Positions 27,856 to 37,900 are shown, numbered from the stretch's first letter. The stretch is 64,000 bases of DNA from a gamma proteobacterium symbiont of Ctena orbiculata (GCA_003058525.1 QBVD01000031.1:1-64000); one strand, 5' to 3'. Made by a program: numbers and translations. The notes: a model not told the origin generated them from the letters alone.

Positions 27856-28866
27856 CTAACCGGCCTTTGCCTGGCTGCAGGAAACCTTGGCGGCCTTGAC
27901 CTCCGTCTCCTGCAGCTGCTCGGTCCTCATCCCCAGCCGCCGGAGCAGTCGCATGTCTCTGTCCGCCTCAGGATTGTCTGTGGTCAGAAGGCGCTCGCCA
28001 TAGAAAATCGAATTCGCCCCGGCGAGGAAACAGAGTGCCTGCATCTCATCACCCATCTCCGTTCGACCGGCGGAGAGGCGTACATAGGAGTGCGGCATCA
28101 ACAGTCGAGCCACCGCGATGGTGCGTACAAACTCGAAGGGATCGAGTTCCTCCGCGTTGTAGAGGGGTGTACCCTCGATCTTTACCAGCATGTTGATCGG
28201 CACCGATTCCGGATGGCGGGGCAAATTGCACAACTCGCGCAACATGCTGGCGCGATCCCGCCGCGACTCACCCATTCCCAAAATTCCGCCGGAACAGACA
28301 TTGATGCCTGCATCCCTGATGTGGGCCAGGGTATGCAGCCGATCATCGAAGGTGCGGGTGGTAATCACGTTGCCGTAAAACTCCGGTGAAGTGTCGAGAT
28401 TGTGATTGTAGTAATCGAGACCGGCGTCGCGCAGTCGATTTGCCTGTGCCTGGGTCAGCATACCCAGGGTCAGGCAGGTCTCCATGCCCAGATCGTGAAC
28501 GGCCTCCACCATATCGACCACCCGCTCCAGGTTCTTGTCGGTCGGATTACGCCAGGCAGCGCCCATGCAGAATCGGCTCGCACCCTTCTCTTTCGCCGCC
28601 TCTGCCGCCGCCACGACATCTTCCAGCGGCATCAGTTTTTCCGCTTCCAATCCTGTGGCGTTTTCCGCACTCTGGGAACAATAGCCACAGTCCTCGGCAC
28701 AGGCGCCTGTCTTGATACTGAGCAGACTGCTCATCTGTACCTGATTGGGATCGAAGTGGGCCCGGTGTACACTCTGTGCCTGAAACAGGAGATCATTGAA
28801 CGGCAACTCGAACAACGCCTCTATCTCGTCCAGACTCCAGTCGTGGCGTAAAATTGATTCGGTCAT
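27856..28866 (-). CDS. bioB: Biotin synthase
   Basis: Radical-SAM enzyme inserting sulfur into dethiobiotin. The [11 protein letters not shown] motif (C-x3-C-x2-C) binds the radical [4Fe-4S] cluster; conserved [12 protein letters not shown] and the arginine of SAGRTEM that ligates the [2Fe-2S] sulfur-donor cluster are present. 336 residues with a cysteine-containing C-terminal tail. First gene of the biotin operon. I looked for a BirA operator in the 89-bp bioB-comF spacer and found only an isolated half-site-like TGTCAACC at 28938-28945. No bioA gene lies in this cluster. Confidence 0.96.
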   Translation of the reverse strand: MTESILRHDWSLDEIEALFELPFNDLLFQAQSVHRAHFDPNQVQMSSLLSIKTGACAEDCGYCSQSAENATGLEAEKLMPLEDVVAAAEAAKEKGASRFCMGAAWRNPTDKNLERVVDMVEAVHDLGMETCLTLGMLTQAQANRLRDAGLDYYNHNLDTSPEFYGNVITTRTFDDRLHTLAHIRDAGINVCSGGILGMGESRRDRASMLRELCNLPRHPESVPINMLVKIEGTPLYNAEELDPFEFVRTIAVARLLMPHSYVRLSAGRTEMGDEMQALCFLAGANSIFYGERLLTTDNPEADRDMRLLRRLGMRTEQLQETEVKAAKVSCSQAKAG

Positions 28867-28955
28867 GATGATCCAGCCTGTGTGTATGATTTATGCGGCG
28901 CACAGCGGAGGGCCTATGGTAAGGATTGTCCGCCCTCTGTCAACCAAGGACGGCC

Positions 28956-29669
28956 ATGAAAGTCGACAACTGTATAAATTATGTACGATCCCTTCTCTAT
29001 CCCAGGAGTTGCATCCTGTGTGGCGCCAAGGGTGATTTTGAACACCACCTCTGTCGCCCTTGCCAAAACTCCCTGCCCTTTAATTATCACGCCTGTCCCT
29101 GTTGCGCCCTTCCGCTTCCGCCACATGTCCCATCGACGCAATGGTGCGGACGCTGTATCAGACGACAACCGCCCTTTACGAATAGCCTCACCGCCCTCAC
29201 ATACGAGCCCCCGGTCAATCGACTCATTGGCATGCTCAAGTTCCAGCAAAAACTCCATCTCGCAGAACCCCTGGCCGGATTGCTTGTGGAACGCCTGGGT
29301 GAAAAACATGAGCAGCCCGATATCTTGCTTCCCGTCCCACTCCATCCCCTAAGACTTCGTGCACGGGGATTCAATCAATCCGTCGAAATCACACGGGTGG
29401 TGTCCCGACAATGCCGGCTTCCATTCGACTGGCGGCTCTGCCGGCGTGTAAAGGAGACCAAGGCACAGTCGGAACTGAACGAACAGGAAAGGCACAGGAA
29501 CCTGCATAATGCGTTTCAGGTATGCGCTGATGTCAAGGGGGCCCATCTGGCGCTGGTGGACGATGTCATCACAACAGGGGCGACCGTCACCGAACTCAGT
29601 AAGATACTGATAAGAGCGGGAGCAGAACGGGTCGATGTCTGGGCAGTTGCAAGAACACCTAAATCATAA
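28956..29669 (+). CDS. comF: ComF-family amidophosphoribosyltransferase-like protein
   Basis: N-terminal zinc-finger-like cysteines (CILCGAKG, CRPCQ, CPCCALP, WCGRCIRR) followed by a phosphoribosyltransferase domain with the PRPP loop ALVDDVITTGATVTE. Related to GntX/ComFC, linked to DNA uptake or gluconate use; in gammaproteobacteria the role is unclear. ATG 28956 with AAGGA 5 bases upstream gives 237 residues. Divergent from bioB, a common gammaproteobacterial pairing. It is followed by a convergent-gap repeat. Confidence 0.9.
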   Translation: MKVDNCINYVRSLLYPRSCILCGAKGDFEHHLCRPCQNSLPFNYHACPCCALPLPPHVPSTQWCGRCIRRQPPFTNSLTALTYEPPVNRLIGMLKFQQKLHLAEPLAGLLVERLGEKHEQPDILLPVPLHPLRLRARGFNQSVEITRVVSRQCRLPFDWRLCRRVKETKAQSELNEQERHRNLHNAFQVCADVKGAHLALVDDVITTGATVTELSKILIRAGAERVDVWAVARTPKS

Positions 29670-29684
29670 TGGCAGCAGACACCT

Positions 29685-29714
29685 GGGGCCTATCAACACT
29701 CATCCAATCGGCCC
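29685..29714 (-). repeat. Convergent-gap repeat, copy 3 (comF/gspB)
   Basis: GGGGCCTATCAACACTCATC followed by CAATCGGCCC: the same motif as 2088-2117 with three or four changes. It fills most of the 44-bp gap between the comF stop and the gspB stop, and its right edge touches the gspB stop codon. Confidence 0.75.
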
Positions 29715-30397
29715 TAGTTGCCAATGGGCAGAATGAAACGCTCCCCCATATGCTCCATGACAGCCCCCTGTGGCAGTATCTCCAACACCCTCGGTCCCTC
29801 TGCGAGATAGTCTCCCTCGCGATACTTCTCCATATTGATCAGTACGTACCGCTTTGCCGGTCGCTGATCGTAGCTATGTATATCGATATTCATGGAAGGC
29901 AGATTGGCGACAAAGCCGCTCGGCATCTCGTACAAGGGTTTTGGCGGTCGAGGCGGCGGTGGTGGTTGCGGAGGATCCGGCTCCACCACCTGTGGCGTTT
30001 CGATCTCTTTCGCTTGTGATGTTGCTATGACCGGCTGCGGTTCAATGGCCGCCTGTGGTGAATTGACGGAGGTAACCGGAACAGCGTCGCCGACCATCAC
30101 CCCAGTGCCGGGTAGTGTCAATTCAGCGGGTGCACGTTCCTGCACACCACCCTGCGGCTCGGGTTCTGTGCTGGAGACGGACGGCCCATGCTGTTGCGGT
30201 TGCTGCGACCACCAACTACTACTCCCCAGATAGATGCCGGTTCCTAGCAGTATCATGGCCAACATCACTATCATCAGCCACCCCAACCGATGAGATGCAG
30301 TCGATGTCGGTTGCTCCGCATCGGGATTGATCTTAGGCACTTCCCCCAGCTTATGCTGGCGTTCAGCCTTTTTCAGCGCTTCCAGAATCAGGGACAT
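29714..30397 (-). CDS. gspB: Type II secretion assembly factor GspB
   Basis: Starts MSLILEALKKAERQHKLGEVP, the conserved cytoplasmic opening of GspB/OutB. One TM segment (about residues 40-60), a Pro/Gln-rich periplasmic linker with PPQPPPPPRPP, then a folded C-terminal domain (YEMPSGFVANLPSMNIDIHS to FILPIGN). GspB with GspA helps assemble the secretin through peptidoglycan. GGGAGG 5 bases before the ATG. It follows gspA by one base. The stop lies in the convergent-gap repeat. Confidence 0.93.
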   Translation of the reverse strand: MSLILEALKKAERQHKLGEVPKINPDAEQPTSTASHRLGWLMIVMLAMILLGTGIYLGSSSWWSQQPQQHGPSVSSTEPEPQGGVQERAPAELTLPGTGVMVGDAVPVTSVNSPQAAIEPQPVIATSQAKEIETPQVVEPDPPQPPPPPRPPKPLYEMPSGFVANLPSMNIDIHSYDQRPAKRYVLINMEKYREGDYLAEGPRVLEILPQGAVMEHMGERFILPIGN

Positions 30398-30398
30398 C

Positions 30399-32159
30399 TC
30401 AACCTCCCGCCAGATCTTGGGTTGAGATCAGGACCGGCGTCCCCGCCGGGATTGCCAGATTGTTCAGATAGATCATGGTCTGTTGACCGGCCACACCATC
30501 CGCCGCCAATCCCTGCTGCTGCTGAAACGCCTTCAAGCGGTCCTCCAATTCGGTATCAAAATAGTCCAGCCCCTCGATCGCAGTTGGTTCGATACCGTCC
30601 ACTCGCTGCAGGCGTTTGCGCAACCAGGTAACCGCGTTGCCGGAAGAGCCCTCGCCAATCAAGGCGATCTCGGCCAGGGGGCGCCACAGCAATATGTACT
30701 CACCGGTCCAATAGCGCATCAGCTCAGTGCGGGAAATGACCCCCTCTTGCATACCGCTGTCAACCAGCAGCCAATCATCGTCCACATGTTTCAGCAACAA
30801 CAAGCGCCTCTGCTTATCCTGTTTGAGTTGCAGCAGCAGCGGTCTATTCATACCCAGCAGAGTCGACCATTCCGAGGTCGATATCAGACAGCGCAAACCA
30901 AATGCTCGGACCTGCTGACAAGGAGGTATGGAACCCTGAAACTGTTTGGCGCCATGCCAAAGGCCGAGCAATGTCTGATACATATCCACACGGCGCTGCG
31001 GTTGGCTGAACAGCTTGCCCAGCCTGAAGTCATCCGCTGGTGACTCCGATGCGTCGGTTGAGGGTAATGTCTGTGGTGAGCTGGAGACATTCTGCTCAGC
31101 AATCTCCTTCTGCAGGGATATTGAGACGTTCTCATTCCGATCGGTTTTCCTGTCGGGCAGAACGGGCATTTCCACACTCTGCGATTCTTCAACAACGGCG
31201 GGCAGTTCCGGGATTGCCGGTTCCGGTATGTTTGCCTCTTCACGGGACACAACAGCTTGATCGAGACCTGTCTGGCTATACCAATAACCCATTGCACCCA
31301 GTAGGATGATCAGTAAGGCACCACCCCAAACCCATCGTTGATTGCCTAAGCGCTTCCCCTTGACCTCCCGTGCAGCCCGCCATACCAGCCTGACGCCGGC
31401 CCGCTGCCTGCCGGATGCATAGATCGCCAGCAGGGCACGTTCACAGATGGCGTTGATGACCCTCGGGATACCGCCTGAAAAACGGTGTATCAGCCTCAGC
31501 GCCATCGGCGTGAACAGATCCTCGCGAACCCCGGCAACGGCAAGCCGGTGGGCGATGTAACGACCTGTCTCCTGTGCATTCAACGGCAACAGATGGTAAC
31601 GGGCGGTGATACGCTGATCGACCTGCCGCATCTCCTTGCGCTCCAGCATCTGCTGCAGCTCCGGTTGTCCGACCAGAATGATTCGCAACAGTTTATGCCG
31701 GGAAGTCTCCAGGTTGGTCAGCAGACGCACCTGCTCCAATACCCGTGGACTGAGATTTTGCGCCTCATCCACCACCAGAACCGTGTGTTTCCCCTCGGCA
31801 TGGGTCCGCAACAGATTCCGGGTTAGAATGTCGATGAGTATTTTCAAGGAGTAGGGTGGACCCTCATATTCAATACCCAGTTCATCGCAGATGGTGGCGA
31901 TGAATTCCCGTCGGGAGAGGCGGGGGTTGAGGATCAGCGCGATGTCCACATTATCCAGCTGTTGCGCCAGCAGGCTGCGCAGCAGCAGGGTCTTGCCGGT
32001 CCCCACCTCGCCGGTAAGGAGCACGAAGCCGCCATTCGGACCGGTGCCGTAGATAAGATGGGCAAGGCTCTCTTCGTGACCCCTGCTGAGATAGAGATAG
32101 CGGGGATCAGGGGTTATCGCGAAGGGATTTTCCTCGAAACCGAAGTCGCTGAATTTCAT
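30399..32159 (-). CDS. gspA: General secretion pathway ATPase GspA (ExeA-like)
   Basis: Inner-membrane AAA ATPase that, with GspB, opens peptidoglycan for the type II secretin. Walker A TGEVGTGKTLLL and Walker B VLVVDEAQNLSP lie in the first 260 residues, a TM helix (WGGALLIILLGAMGYWYS) near 285, then a periplasmic part with a C39-like fold region (about 395-480) and a C-terminal peptidoglycan-binding domain (RLKAFQQQQGLAADGVAG). The length of 586 fits ExeA-like proteins. No other gsp genes are in the window; the main T2SS operon must be elsewhere if present. Confidence 0.94.
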   Translation of the reverse strand: MKFSDFGFEENPFAITPDPRYLYLSRGHEESLAHLIYGTGPNGGFVLLTGEVGTGKTLLLRSLLAQQLDNVDIALILNPRLSRREFIATICDELGIEYEGPPYSLKILIDILTRNLLRTHAEGKHTVLVVDEAQNLSPRVLEQVRLLTNLETSRHKLLRIILVGQPELQQMLERKEMRQVDQRITARYHLLPLNAQETGRYIAHRLAVAGVREDLFTPMALRLIHRFSGGIPRVINAICERALLAIYASGRQRAGVRLVWRAAREVKGKRLGNQRWVWGGALLIILLGAMGYWYSQTGLDQAVVSREEANIPEPAIPELPAVVEESQSVEMPVLPDRKTDRNENVSISLQKEIAEQNVSSSPQTLPSTDASESPADDFRLGKLFSQPQRRVDMYQTLLGLWHGAKQFQGSIPPCQQVRAFGLRCLISTSEWSTLLGMNRPLLLQLKQDKQRRLLLLKHVDDDWLLVDSGMQEGVISRTELMRYWTGEYILLWRPLAEIALIGEGSSGNAVTWLRKRLQRVDGIEPTAIEGLDYFDTELEDRLKAFQQQQGLAADGVAGQQTMIYLNNLAIPAGTPVLISTQDLAGG

Positions 32160-32174
32160 GCCGTGCCAGGGTGG

Positions 32175-32579
32175 CTAATCACAGCCATCCTCGGCCTCCC
32201 CCTCGTTCTGCTCTGCTATCTCTGTCGCCAGTTCCAGCCATTTGATAGCCTCCTTCTCATCGATGTCGACACCCTTGCCCGACAGATAGATCTGTCCCAG
32301 CTCATTGGCCGCCCTGTAAGAGCCGTTGTTTGCCGCCTCTTTCAACCATGTGATGCCTTGATCCGCATTCTGTTCCACACCCTTACCGAAGAGATAGAGC
32401 ATACCCAGTTGATACTGGGACTGGGTATGATCCCTTTTCGCTAAACGCTTGAAGCCTCTATAGGCCTCGTGGTATTCACCATTGGTCATGGCATGCATGG
32501 CGTCTTCGAAGTCGGCCGCCAGCAGATCCCCAAACACCAATAAAAGTAAGGTTAAGATGAGCCCTGATTGTAATTTCAT
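32175..32579 (-). CDS. Exported Sel1-repeat protein
   Basis: Signal peptide (MKLQSGLILTLLLLVFGDLLAA) followed by two or three Sel1-like TPR repeats (QLGMLYLFGKGVEQNADQG, ELGQIYLSGKGVDIDEKE) and an acidic tail. ATG 32579 is chosen because the signal peptide starts there and AAGGAG lies upstream; the frame is open for 46 more codons without coding character. Sel1 proteins are protein-interaction scaffolds. It stands 15 bp before gspA on the same strand, so it may belong to the same transcript and act in the periplasm near the GspAB complex; that is inference. Confidence 0.85.
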   Translation of the reverse strand: MKLQSGLILTLLLLVFGDLLAADFEDAMHAMTNGEYHEAYRGFKRLAKRDHTQSQYQLGMLYLFGKGVEQNADQGITWLKEAANNGSYRAANELGQIYLSGKGVDIDEKEAIKWLELATEIAEQNEGEAEDGCD

Positions 32580-32748
32580 AATGCTTGATTGCTCCTTGAT
32601 CAGACTATTCTGACACAGCAGGGCATGAAATCCACACATGTAACGCAGTTTAAACTTTTCGCTCTGATATCGATCTGATTGTTGATAGATGCGATCATGC
32701 TGCAGTCTCATCAACACAGTATTGAATTGGTAAATTCAGGAAACCGAT

Positions 32749-33645
32749 ATGCAACGATTCTTTATTCTGTTACTGCTTTTGTTTCCAGGTATTCTGACAG
32801 CAGCTGTAGCGCCCCTGATCAGCCCGTCATGGCTGCATGACAATAGAGATAACCCAAACCTGGTTTTGCTCGATCTACAGGACAACCAGAACTACCTGCG
32901 TTTTCATATCCCCGGATCGATCAATACCAATTATGCCCAGTGGCGGGTTGAAAAAAAGGGTGAACTGAAGAACATGCCGCCGGTGCCGGTACTTGAAAAG
33001 CTGATCGGTTCGTTGGGCATAGACAACAACAGCCATGTGGTCTTGATCTCCCTGGGTGCCAGTGCCGGGGACATGGCCACAGCCGCAAGAGTTTACTGGA
33101 CCTTCAAGGTGCTCGGTCACGACCGTGTCTCGATCCTCGATGGTGGTTTGGTCGGCTATGCGGAGAAACGCATCTATCCCCTGGAAAAGGGAAACAACCA
33201 GCGAAAACCCACAAATTTCACCGCCAAATACCGCAAACAGATGAACCCCACAGCCAAAGAGGTCAAATTGGCGCTCAATAACGGAACCCAGATCGTGGAT
33301 AACCGCACCAGAGCTGAATATCTCGGCATCTATGGCGGTGGCGGCAAGGAGCGGGCAGGCCGACTGCCCCAGGCGGTCCACCTCAACTATGACTGGCTGA
33401 CGGTGAATGGCAGCGGCAGACTACACACCGCAGACAATCTGCAACGCATCTATGTCTCGAGCCAGGTTGCGTTGAACAGGGATCAAATCAACTACTGCCA
33501 TACCGGCAACCGGGCTGCCCTGGGCTGGTTCGTCTCCCATGAAATTCTCGGCAACCGTCAAGCCAGACTCTATGACGGCTCCACCCAGGAGTGGGCTGCC
33601 GATCAGTCACTGCCCATGGAGCAGCAGGTCAAATTGAGCTATTGA
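32749..33645 (+). CDS. Exported sulfurtransferase, tandem rhodanese domains
   Basis: Signal peptide (residues 1-18, ends TAA) and two rhodanese domains. The C-terminal active-site loop is CHTGNRA (catalytic Cys near residue 250). The N-terminal domain has no cysteine in the matching loop (LISLGASAGDM), as is usual for the inactive half. It should move sulfane sulfur from thiosulfate or similar donors in the periplasm, plausible in a sulfur-oxidising bacterium. It is divergent from the Sel1/gsp genes and 116 bp upstream of the DUF255 gene. Confidence 0.92.
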   Translation: MQRFFILLLLLFPGILTAAVAPLISPSWLHDNRDNPNLVLLDLQDNQNYLRFHIPGSINTNYAQWRVEKKGELKNMPPVPVLEKLIGSLGIDNNSHVVLISLGASAGDMATAARVYWTFKVLGHDRVSILDGGLVGYAEKRIYPLEKGNNQRKPTNFTAKYRKQMNPTAKEVKLALNNGTQIVDNRTRAEYLGIYGGGGKERAGRLPQAVHLNYDWLTVNGSGRLHTADNLQRIYVSSQVALNRDQINYCHTGNRAALGWFVSHEILGNRQARLYDGSTQEWAADQSLPMEQQVKLSY

Positions 33646-33760
33646 CCGATCATAGCACCGGAGATGCAACACAAGCACGCCAATGCCGCAGGGGATGACA
33701 TAGCGCATATACCCTGCGGCAGCTCGGCGGATGGCGTTCAAGACAAGGAGTAGCGACTCA

Positions 33761-36154
33761 ATGTCTATCAGGACAACCATTATCCTGTTCGGCCTGATGC
33801 TTGGCCTGAGCTCCCCTGCCCACTGTCAAACCTACCGAGTCGAGAGGCCACCGCAAATGGAGCAGAAACTCAAAGCAGCCTATCTCAGCAAAGGCATCTC
33901 ATATCGTCCGCGCACTGAGCACTTCAACGAGGACGGTTCACCGCGATACATCAATCGCCTGATCCTCGAAGACTCACCCTATCTGCTACAGCACGCCCAC
34001 AATCCTGTGGATTGGTATCCCTGGTCGGAAGAGGCCTTTGCACGAGCAAAACGGGAGAATAAACCGGTCTTCCTCTCCATCGGTTACTCCACCTGCCACT
34101 GGTGCCATGTGATGGAAAAAGAGAGTTTCGAAGATCCCGCCATTGCCGCCCTCCTGAATGAGCATTTCATCCCCATCAAGGTCGACAGGGAGAGCCGCCC
34201 TGATGTGGACCAGGTCTATATGACTGCGGTGATGCTGTTGACCGGTCATGGCGGCTGGCCGATGTCGAGTTTTCTCACTCCCCAGGGCAAGCCGTTCTAT
34301 GGCGGCACCTACTACACCCCGCCACAGTTCACTTCACTGCTGCAGCAGATATCGCGTCTTTGGCGGGAGCGTCAAAACGATGTGGAAAATCAAGCCGAAC
34401 AGGTGGCATCCGCAGTTGAGGCCAGCAACAGCCTCGCGGGAGAGGCCAAGGCGCTGGACAGCTCTGTCATCGGCAGTGCGCTGGACAGCATGCACAGCAC
34501 ATTCGACGAAATCCAGGGTGGATTCGGTCAGGCCCCTAAATTCCCGCGTGAACCCTGGCTCTATCTGCTCCTCGACCAGGCGGAGAGAAGCGCTGACAGG
34601 CAGGCGTTGCAGATGCTCGAGACAACCCTTGACCACATGGCCCGCGGCGGTATCTATGACCAGGTAGGGGGTGGCTTTCACCGCTACTCCACCGACTATG
34701 AGTGGTTGGTCCCCCACTTCGAGAAGATGCTCTATAACCAGGCCCATCTAAGCCGTATCTATCTCTCGGCATGGCGTCTGACCGGACGGGAACAGTTCCG
34801 ACGGGTGGCCACCCGGACCCTCGATTATGTATTACGGGAGATGACGCTCCCCGAAGGGGGGTTCTACTCCGCCACCGATGCCGACAGCGAGGGTGAAGAG
34901 GGCCTCTTCTTCATCTGGACCAGGGAGCAGATATCGGCAGCCCTGGCGCCACAGGATGCTGAGTTGGCCAACAGCCTGTACGGGGTGACGCCCCAGGGTA
35001 ATTTTGAAGGGCGGAACATCCTCCACCTCAACCAGGATCTGGAGGAGTATGCCGAAGAGCACGATCTCTCCATCGACTCCCTCAGAACACAGATCGATCG
35101 CATAAACAAAAAACTGCTGCAGGTTCGAAGCAGACGCCCTCCTCCTTTGCGGGATGATAAGATCGTTACCGCCTGGAACGGCATGATGATCACGGCATTC
35201 GCCCAGGCCGCGCAAATTCTGGAAAATCCCGAGTACCGCACGGCTGCCATCAAGGCCGCGGAGTTTAACTGGCAACACAACCGACGAGGCAAGGGCATGT
35301 TGTGGCGGGTTCATCTCGATGGCGAGTCCTCAATACCCGCCACACAAGAGGATTACGCCTATCTGGCCGAAGCACTGCTCTACCTCTACGACCTGACGGC
35401 GGAAGCCAAATGGCTGCAGCGGGCCGAGGAGATGGCCCATGCATTGACTGATCGTTTTTTCGATACCGATGAAGGCGGCTTCTTTATGAATGAGGCTCAG
35501 AGTGGTATCACCGCCATGGGTCGTCCCAAGGATGAGGGCTCGGACAATGCCATGCCTTCCGGCAGCTCCGTAGCCATCCACGTCCTGCAGCGCCTGTGGC
35601 AGCGTACCGGCAAGCTTGACTATCGCCGTCAGACGGATGCGTTGATCGCCCGCTTCGCCCCTTCAATCGAACGCAATCCAACCAGCTATGGCTATCTCCT
35701 GACCGCCACGGCCAGCCACCTTCATGGGGAGTTGGGGGGACTGGCCTACGCCGCCCAGGGAGGTATCAGAATCGAAGGAGCGGTAGCGTTAAGCTCGAAT
35801 CAGCTGCTTTTGAGCGTCGATATCGATATCCCCGATGGTTGGCATATCAACTCCAACCAGCCCATGGCGAAAGACCTGATAGCAACCCGATTGAAGCTGT
35901 CGGAGAGGGTACAAGGATGGCAGATGGGACCCGTCACCTATCCCGAGGGAGCGCGCCAGGTCCTCGCCTTTCAACAACAACCCCTCTCTGTCTTCAGCGG
36001 CAAGGTGCGCTTGCAGGCCCTGGTTTCAACCGAAGAGAGCAGCCCCGCCGCACCCTTGATACTACCATTGGAGATACGCCTGCAAGCATGTAACGACCAG
36101 GTCTGTCTGGCGCCGGAGACGGTCACACTGAGTCTTCCCCGGCCCCGTCCATGA
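33761..36154 (+). CDS. Secreted DUF255 (YyaL/SSP411-type) protein with DsbD-alpha-like C-terminus
   Basis: Signal peptide (about 24 residues, ends AHC), then a thioredoxin-like DUF255 domain with CHWCHVM near residue 112, an (alpha/alpha)6-barrel six-hairpin region (about 250-660), and a C-terminal domain (about 680-797) with an immunoglobulin-like pattern [15 protein letters not shown] and a closing cysteine pair CNDQVC near 776-781, resembling the N-terminal domain of DsbD. ATG 33761 has AAGGAG 10 bases upstream. Family members are usually cytoplasmic, about 680 residues, and end after the barrel; export plus the extra domain suggests periplasmic thiol-redox work. Substrate unknown. Confidence 0.87.
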   Translation: MSIRTTIILFGLMLGLSSPAHCQTYRVERPPQMEQKLKAAYLSKGISYRPRTEHFNEDGSPRYINRLILEDSPYLLQHAHNPVDWYPWSEEAFARAKRENKPVFLSIGYSTCHWCHVMEKESFEDPAIAALLNEHFIPIKVDRESRPDVDQVYMTAVMLLTGHGGWPMSSFLTPQGKPFYGGTYYTPPQFTSLLQQISRLWRERQNDVENQAEQVASAVEASNSLAGEAKALDSSVIGSALDSMHSTFDEIQGGFGQAPKFPREPWLYLLLDQAERSADRQALQMLETTLDHMARGGIYDQVGGGFHRYSTDYEWLVPHFEKMLYNQAHLSRIYLSAWRLTGREQFRRVATRTLDYVLREMTLPEGGFYSATDADSEGEEGLFFIWTREQISAALAPQDAELANSLYGVTPQGNFEGRNILHLNQDLEEYAEEHDLSIDSLRTQIDRINKKLLQVRSRRPPPLRDDKIVTAWNGMMITAFAQAAQILENPEYRTAAIKAAEFNWQHNRRGKGMLWRVHLDGESSIPATQEDYAYLAEALLYLYDLTAEAKWLQRAEEMAHALTDRFFDTDEGGFFMNEAQSGITAMGRPKDEGSDNAMPSGSSVAIHVLQRLWQRTGKLDYRRQTDALIARFAPSIERNPTSYGYLLTATASHLHGELGGLAYAAQGGIRIEGAVALSSNQLLLSVDIDIPDGWHINSNQPMAKDLIATRLKLSERVQGWQMGPVTYPEGARQVLAFQQQPLSVFSGKVRLQALVSTEESSPAAPLILPLEIRLQACNDQVCLAPETVTLSLPRPRP

Positions 36155-36193
36155 TCGACAGGGGTCAGGACACAAGACATGGCCGAGACCGAA

Positions 36194-37393
36194 TCAGTCC
36201 GCCGCGCCGAACAGACGCTGACACTCCTGGTTCGAGCGAATCAGGCTATCCTCGATGGAGACCCCGGAAAACCAGTTTCCGGTCAACGCCAGAGAGCCAC
36301 CCTGCAAAGCGTTGTCGATCCAGGAAATCCGCTCATGGTGACCCAAGCGCAATGCAGGTAAACGATTGCTGCAACTGGCATGTGACTCGATGGCCTGCGT
36401 GTCCACCCCCAAAACCTCACTGATCCTGGTCATACGGCCGGCCTCATCCAGCCCGTTTGGCCTAAAGTGGAAGGTGAAGGCCCGGTAGGTTTCATCCGGC
36501 ACCGGATCCCTCGAAACCACAGAGTAGAAATCATCATCGACACCGATGATGCCGGCCAGAGGCGGCAATCTGACCTGATCCGCTCTCACAAGCACGGCAT
36601 GGCTTTCGATTGATGCCATTTCGATCTCCTGCAGACGCGCAGCCAGATCCGGCATCGACTCCAGCATAATTTTTGCCGCCACATCAGGCGCTACCGCCAG
36701 GGCAATATGCTTGGCCTGAATTGCGCCGTCCCGGGTTACCGCCTGGTAGCGGTTATCGCCCTTTTCCAGCCTGATGACAGGGCTATCCCGGCGTATCTCA
36801 AGTCCGGATGCCATACCGCCAATAAAAGATTGCAGTCCCTCAGGTCCGGTGTAGCTGCGGACAATCTCTTTACGGCGAGGTTTTTTGCGAAACAGGGCAT
36901 CTGCGGGAAAATCGGCGGCTGGCTGGCAGACAACCGCATCCAATGCGGGACCCAGCACCTGCTCAAAGTTACGCCGCCCCATGATATGGCCAAAATAGTC
37001 TGCAACGGTGCGTTCCGCCTTATTGCTCATCCACAGGCGCGGCAAGGCCCCGAGAAGCTCCAGGTAGTTCAATCTGGATGGAATGGAGGTCAACCGGTCA
37101 CCGGTCTGCAGCCGGTAGCGTAATTTCCGTTTCGGCTGCAGGTCGCCAAGTTGCCCACTCTCTTCAAGCAGCTGTAATAGATTCCCATAGCTGTTGTAGC
37201 AGGTATGTCCGCCCAGTTCCGCCCAGAACCTGCCCTTGTCAGTCTCAAACCTGTGGCTGTTGATGGCACCACCGATGTGACTGCCCGCCTCGAGAATCAG
37301 TGGTTCGATACCCTGGCGTTTGGCCATCCGCGCCATGCCCAGGCCGCTGATGCCCGCGCCCACCACCAATAGATCAACAACTCCATTGCTCAT
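36194..37393 (-). CDS. FAD-dependent oxidoreductase, protoporphyrinogen-oxidase-like
   Basis: N-terminal dinucleotide-binding motif GAGISGLGMA (residues 12-21) followed by the acidic residue of LILEAGSHIGG, and a C-terminal GNWFSGVSIEDSL that matches the FAD-contacting end of amine/protoporphyrinogen oxidases. 399 residues. It resembles HemY-type enzymes, but a true protoporphyrinogen oxidase is usually longer (about 450) and the substrate region is not diagnostic. Other possibilities are carotenoid or amine oxidation. It follows the A-type Fe-S carrier's terminator, so it likely has its own promoter. Confidence 0.8.
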   Translation of the reverse strand: MSNGVVDLLVVGAGISGLGMARMAKRQGIEPLILEAGSHIGGAINSHRFETDKGRFWAELGGHTCYNSYGNLLQLLEESGQLGDLQPKRKLRYRLQTGDRLTSIPSRLNYLELLGALPRLWMSNKAERTVADYFGHIMGRRNFEQVLGPALDAVVCQPAADFPADALFRKKPRRKEIVRSYTGPEGLQSFIGGMASGLEIRRDSPVIRLEKGDNRYQAVTRDGAIQAKHIALAVAPDVAAKIMLESMPDLAARLQEIEMASIESHAVLVRADQVRLPPLAGIIGVDDDFYSVVSRDPVPDETYRAFTFHFRPNGLDEAGRMTRISEVLGVDTQAIESHASCSNRLPALRLGHHERISWIDNALQGGSLALTGNWFSGVSIEDSLIRSNQECQRLFGAAD

Positions 37394-37420
37394 CGCACAA
37401 CCCTAATCACCTATCAAAGA

Positions 37421-37454
37421 AAAACCGTGCCAGGATCCCTGGACACGGTTTTAT
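37421..37454 (-). terminator. Intrinsic terminator of the Fe-S carrier gene
   Basis: AAAACCGTG(t)CCAGG-ATC-CCTGG-CACGGTTTT read on the minus strand: a near-perfect 14-bp stem ending in TTTTT. It lies about 80 bp past the stop of the A-type carrier gene and before the oxidoreductase start. Confidence 0.9.
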
Positions 37455-37531
37455 CACAACATGTACTGGCCGATTCACGGAAGATCCGTGTGCCCAAACG
37501 CACGCCTCCCGCAGTATGATCGGTGAGATTT

Positions 37532-37900
37532 CTAGCCGCAGCCACCACCTGAAGAGGAACCACAGGTGCCGCAACCACCCCCGACGGGCTGTAGATTGTT
37601 AAACACAAAACTGGCATTGCCATCGCCCTGATCGATGAAATCGATCTCGACGCCACGCAGATACTGCAAAGTGCCATCATCGACAATCACCTTGAAACCG
37701 TCACACTGGAGTATGCCGTCATTTTCATTGATCGCATCACTGAAGGTCATTCCGAAGCTGATACCGCTGCAACCACCGGGGGTTGCGAATACCCGCACGC
37801 CCTCGATATTGTCATCGACCTGTTGAAACAGTTCGCCCATTTTTGTCTGTGCAGTGCTGGTCAGGGTTAAGTCGTTTTCGCTTAGGGCATTTAAATTCAT
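37532..37900 (-). CDS. A-type Fe-S cluster carrier (IscA/ErpA family)
   Basis: HesB/IscA fold with the three cluster-ligating cysteines: Cys in TPGGCSGISFG and two in GGGCGTCGS near the C-terminus. From ATG 37900 (AGGAG 8 bases upstream) the protein is 122 residues. After the C-x2-C pair there is a Gly/Ser/Cys extension, SSSGGGCG, giving an extra cysteine close to the end, not usual in IscA or ErpA. It could be ErpA-like or a paralogue; no isc or suf genes are adjacent. Confidence 0.88.
   Translation of the reverse strand: MNLNALSENDLTLTSTAQTKMGELFQQVDDNIEGVRVFATPGGCSGISFGMTFSDAINENDGILQCDGFKVIVDDGTLQYLRGVEIDFIDQGDGNASFVFNNLQPVGGGCGTCGSSSGGGCG

Noticed and set aside
28867..28955. BirA operator between bioB and comF
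   Set aside because: Only a single half-site-like TGTCAACC; no partner at the usual spacing.
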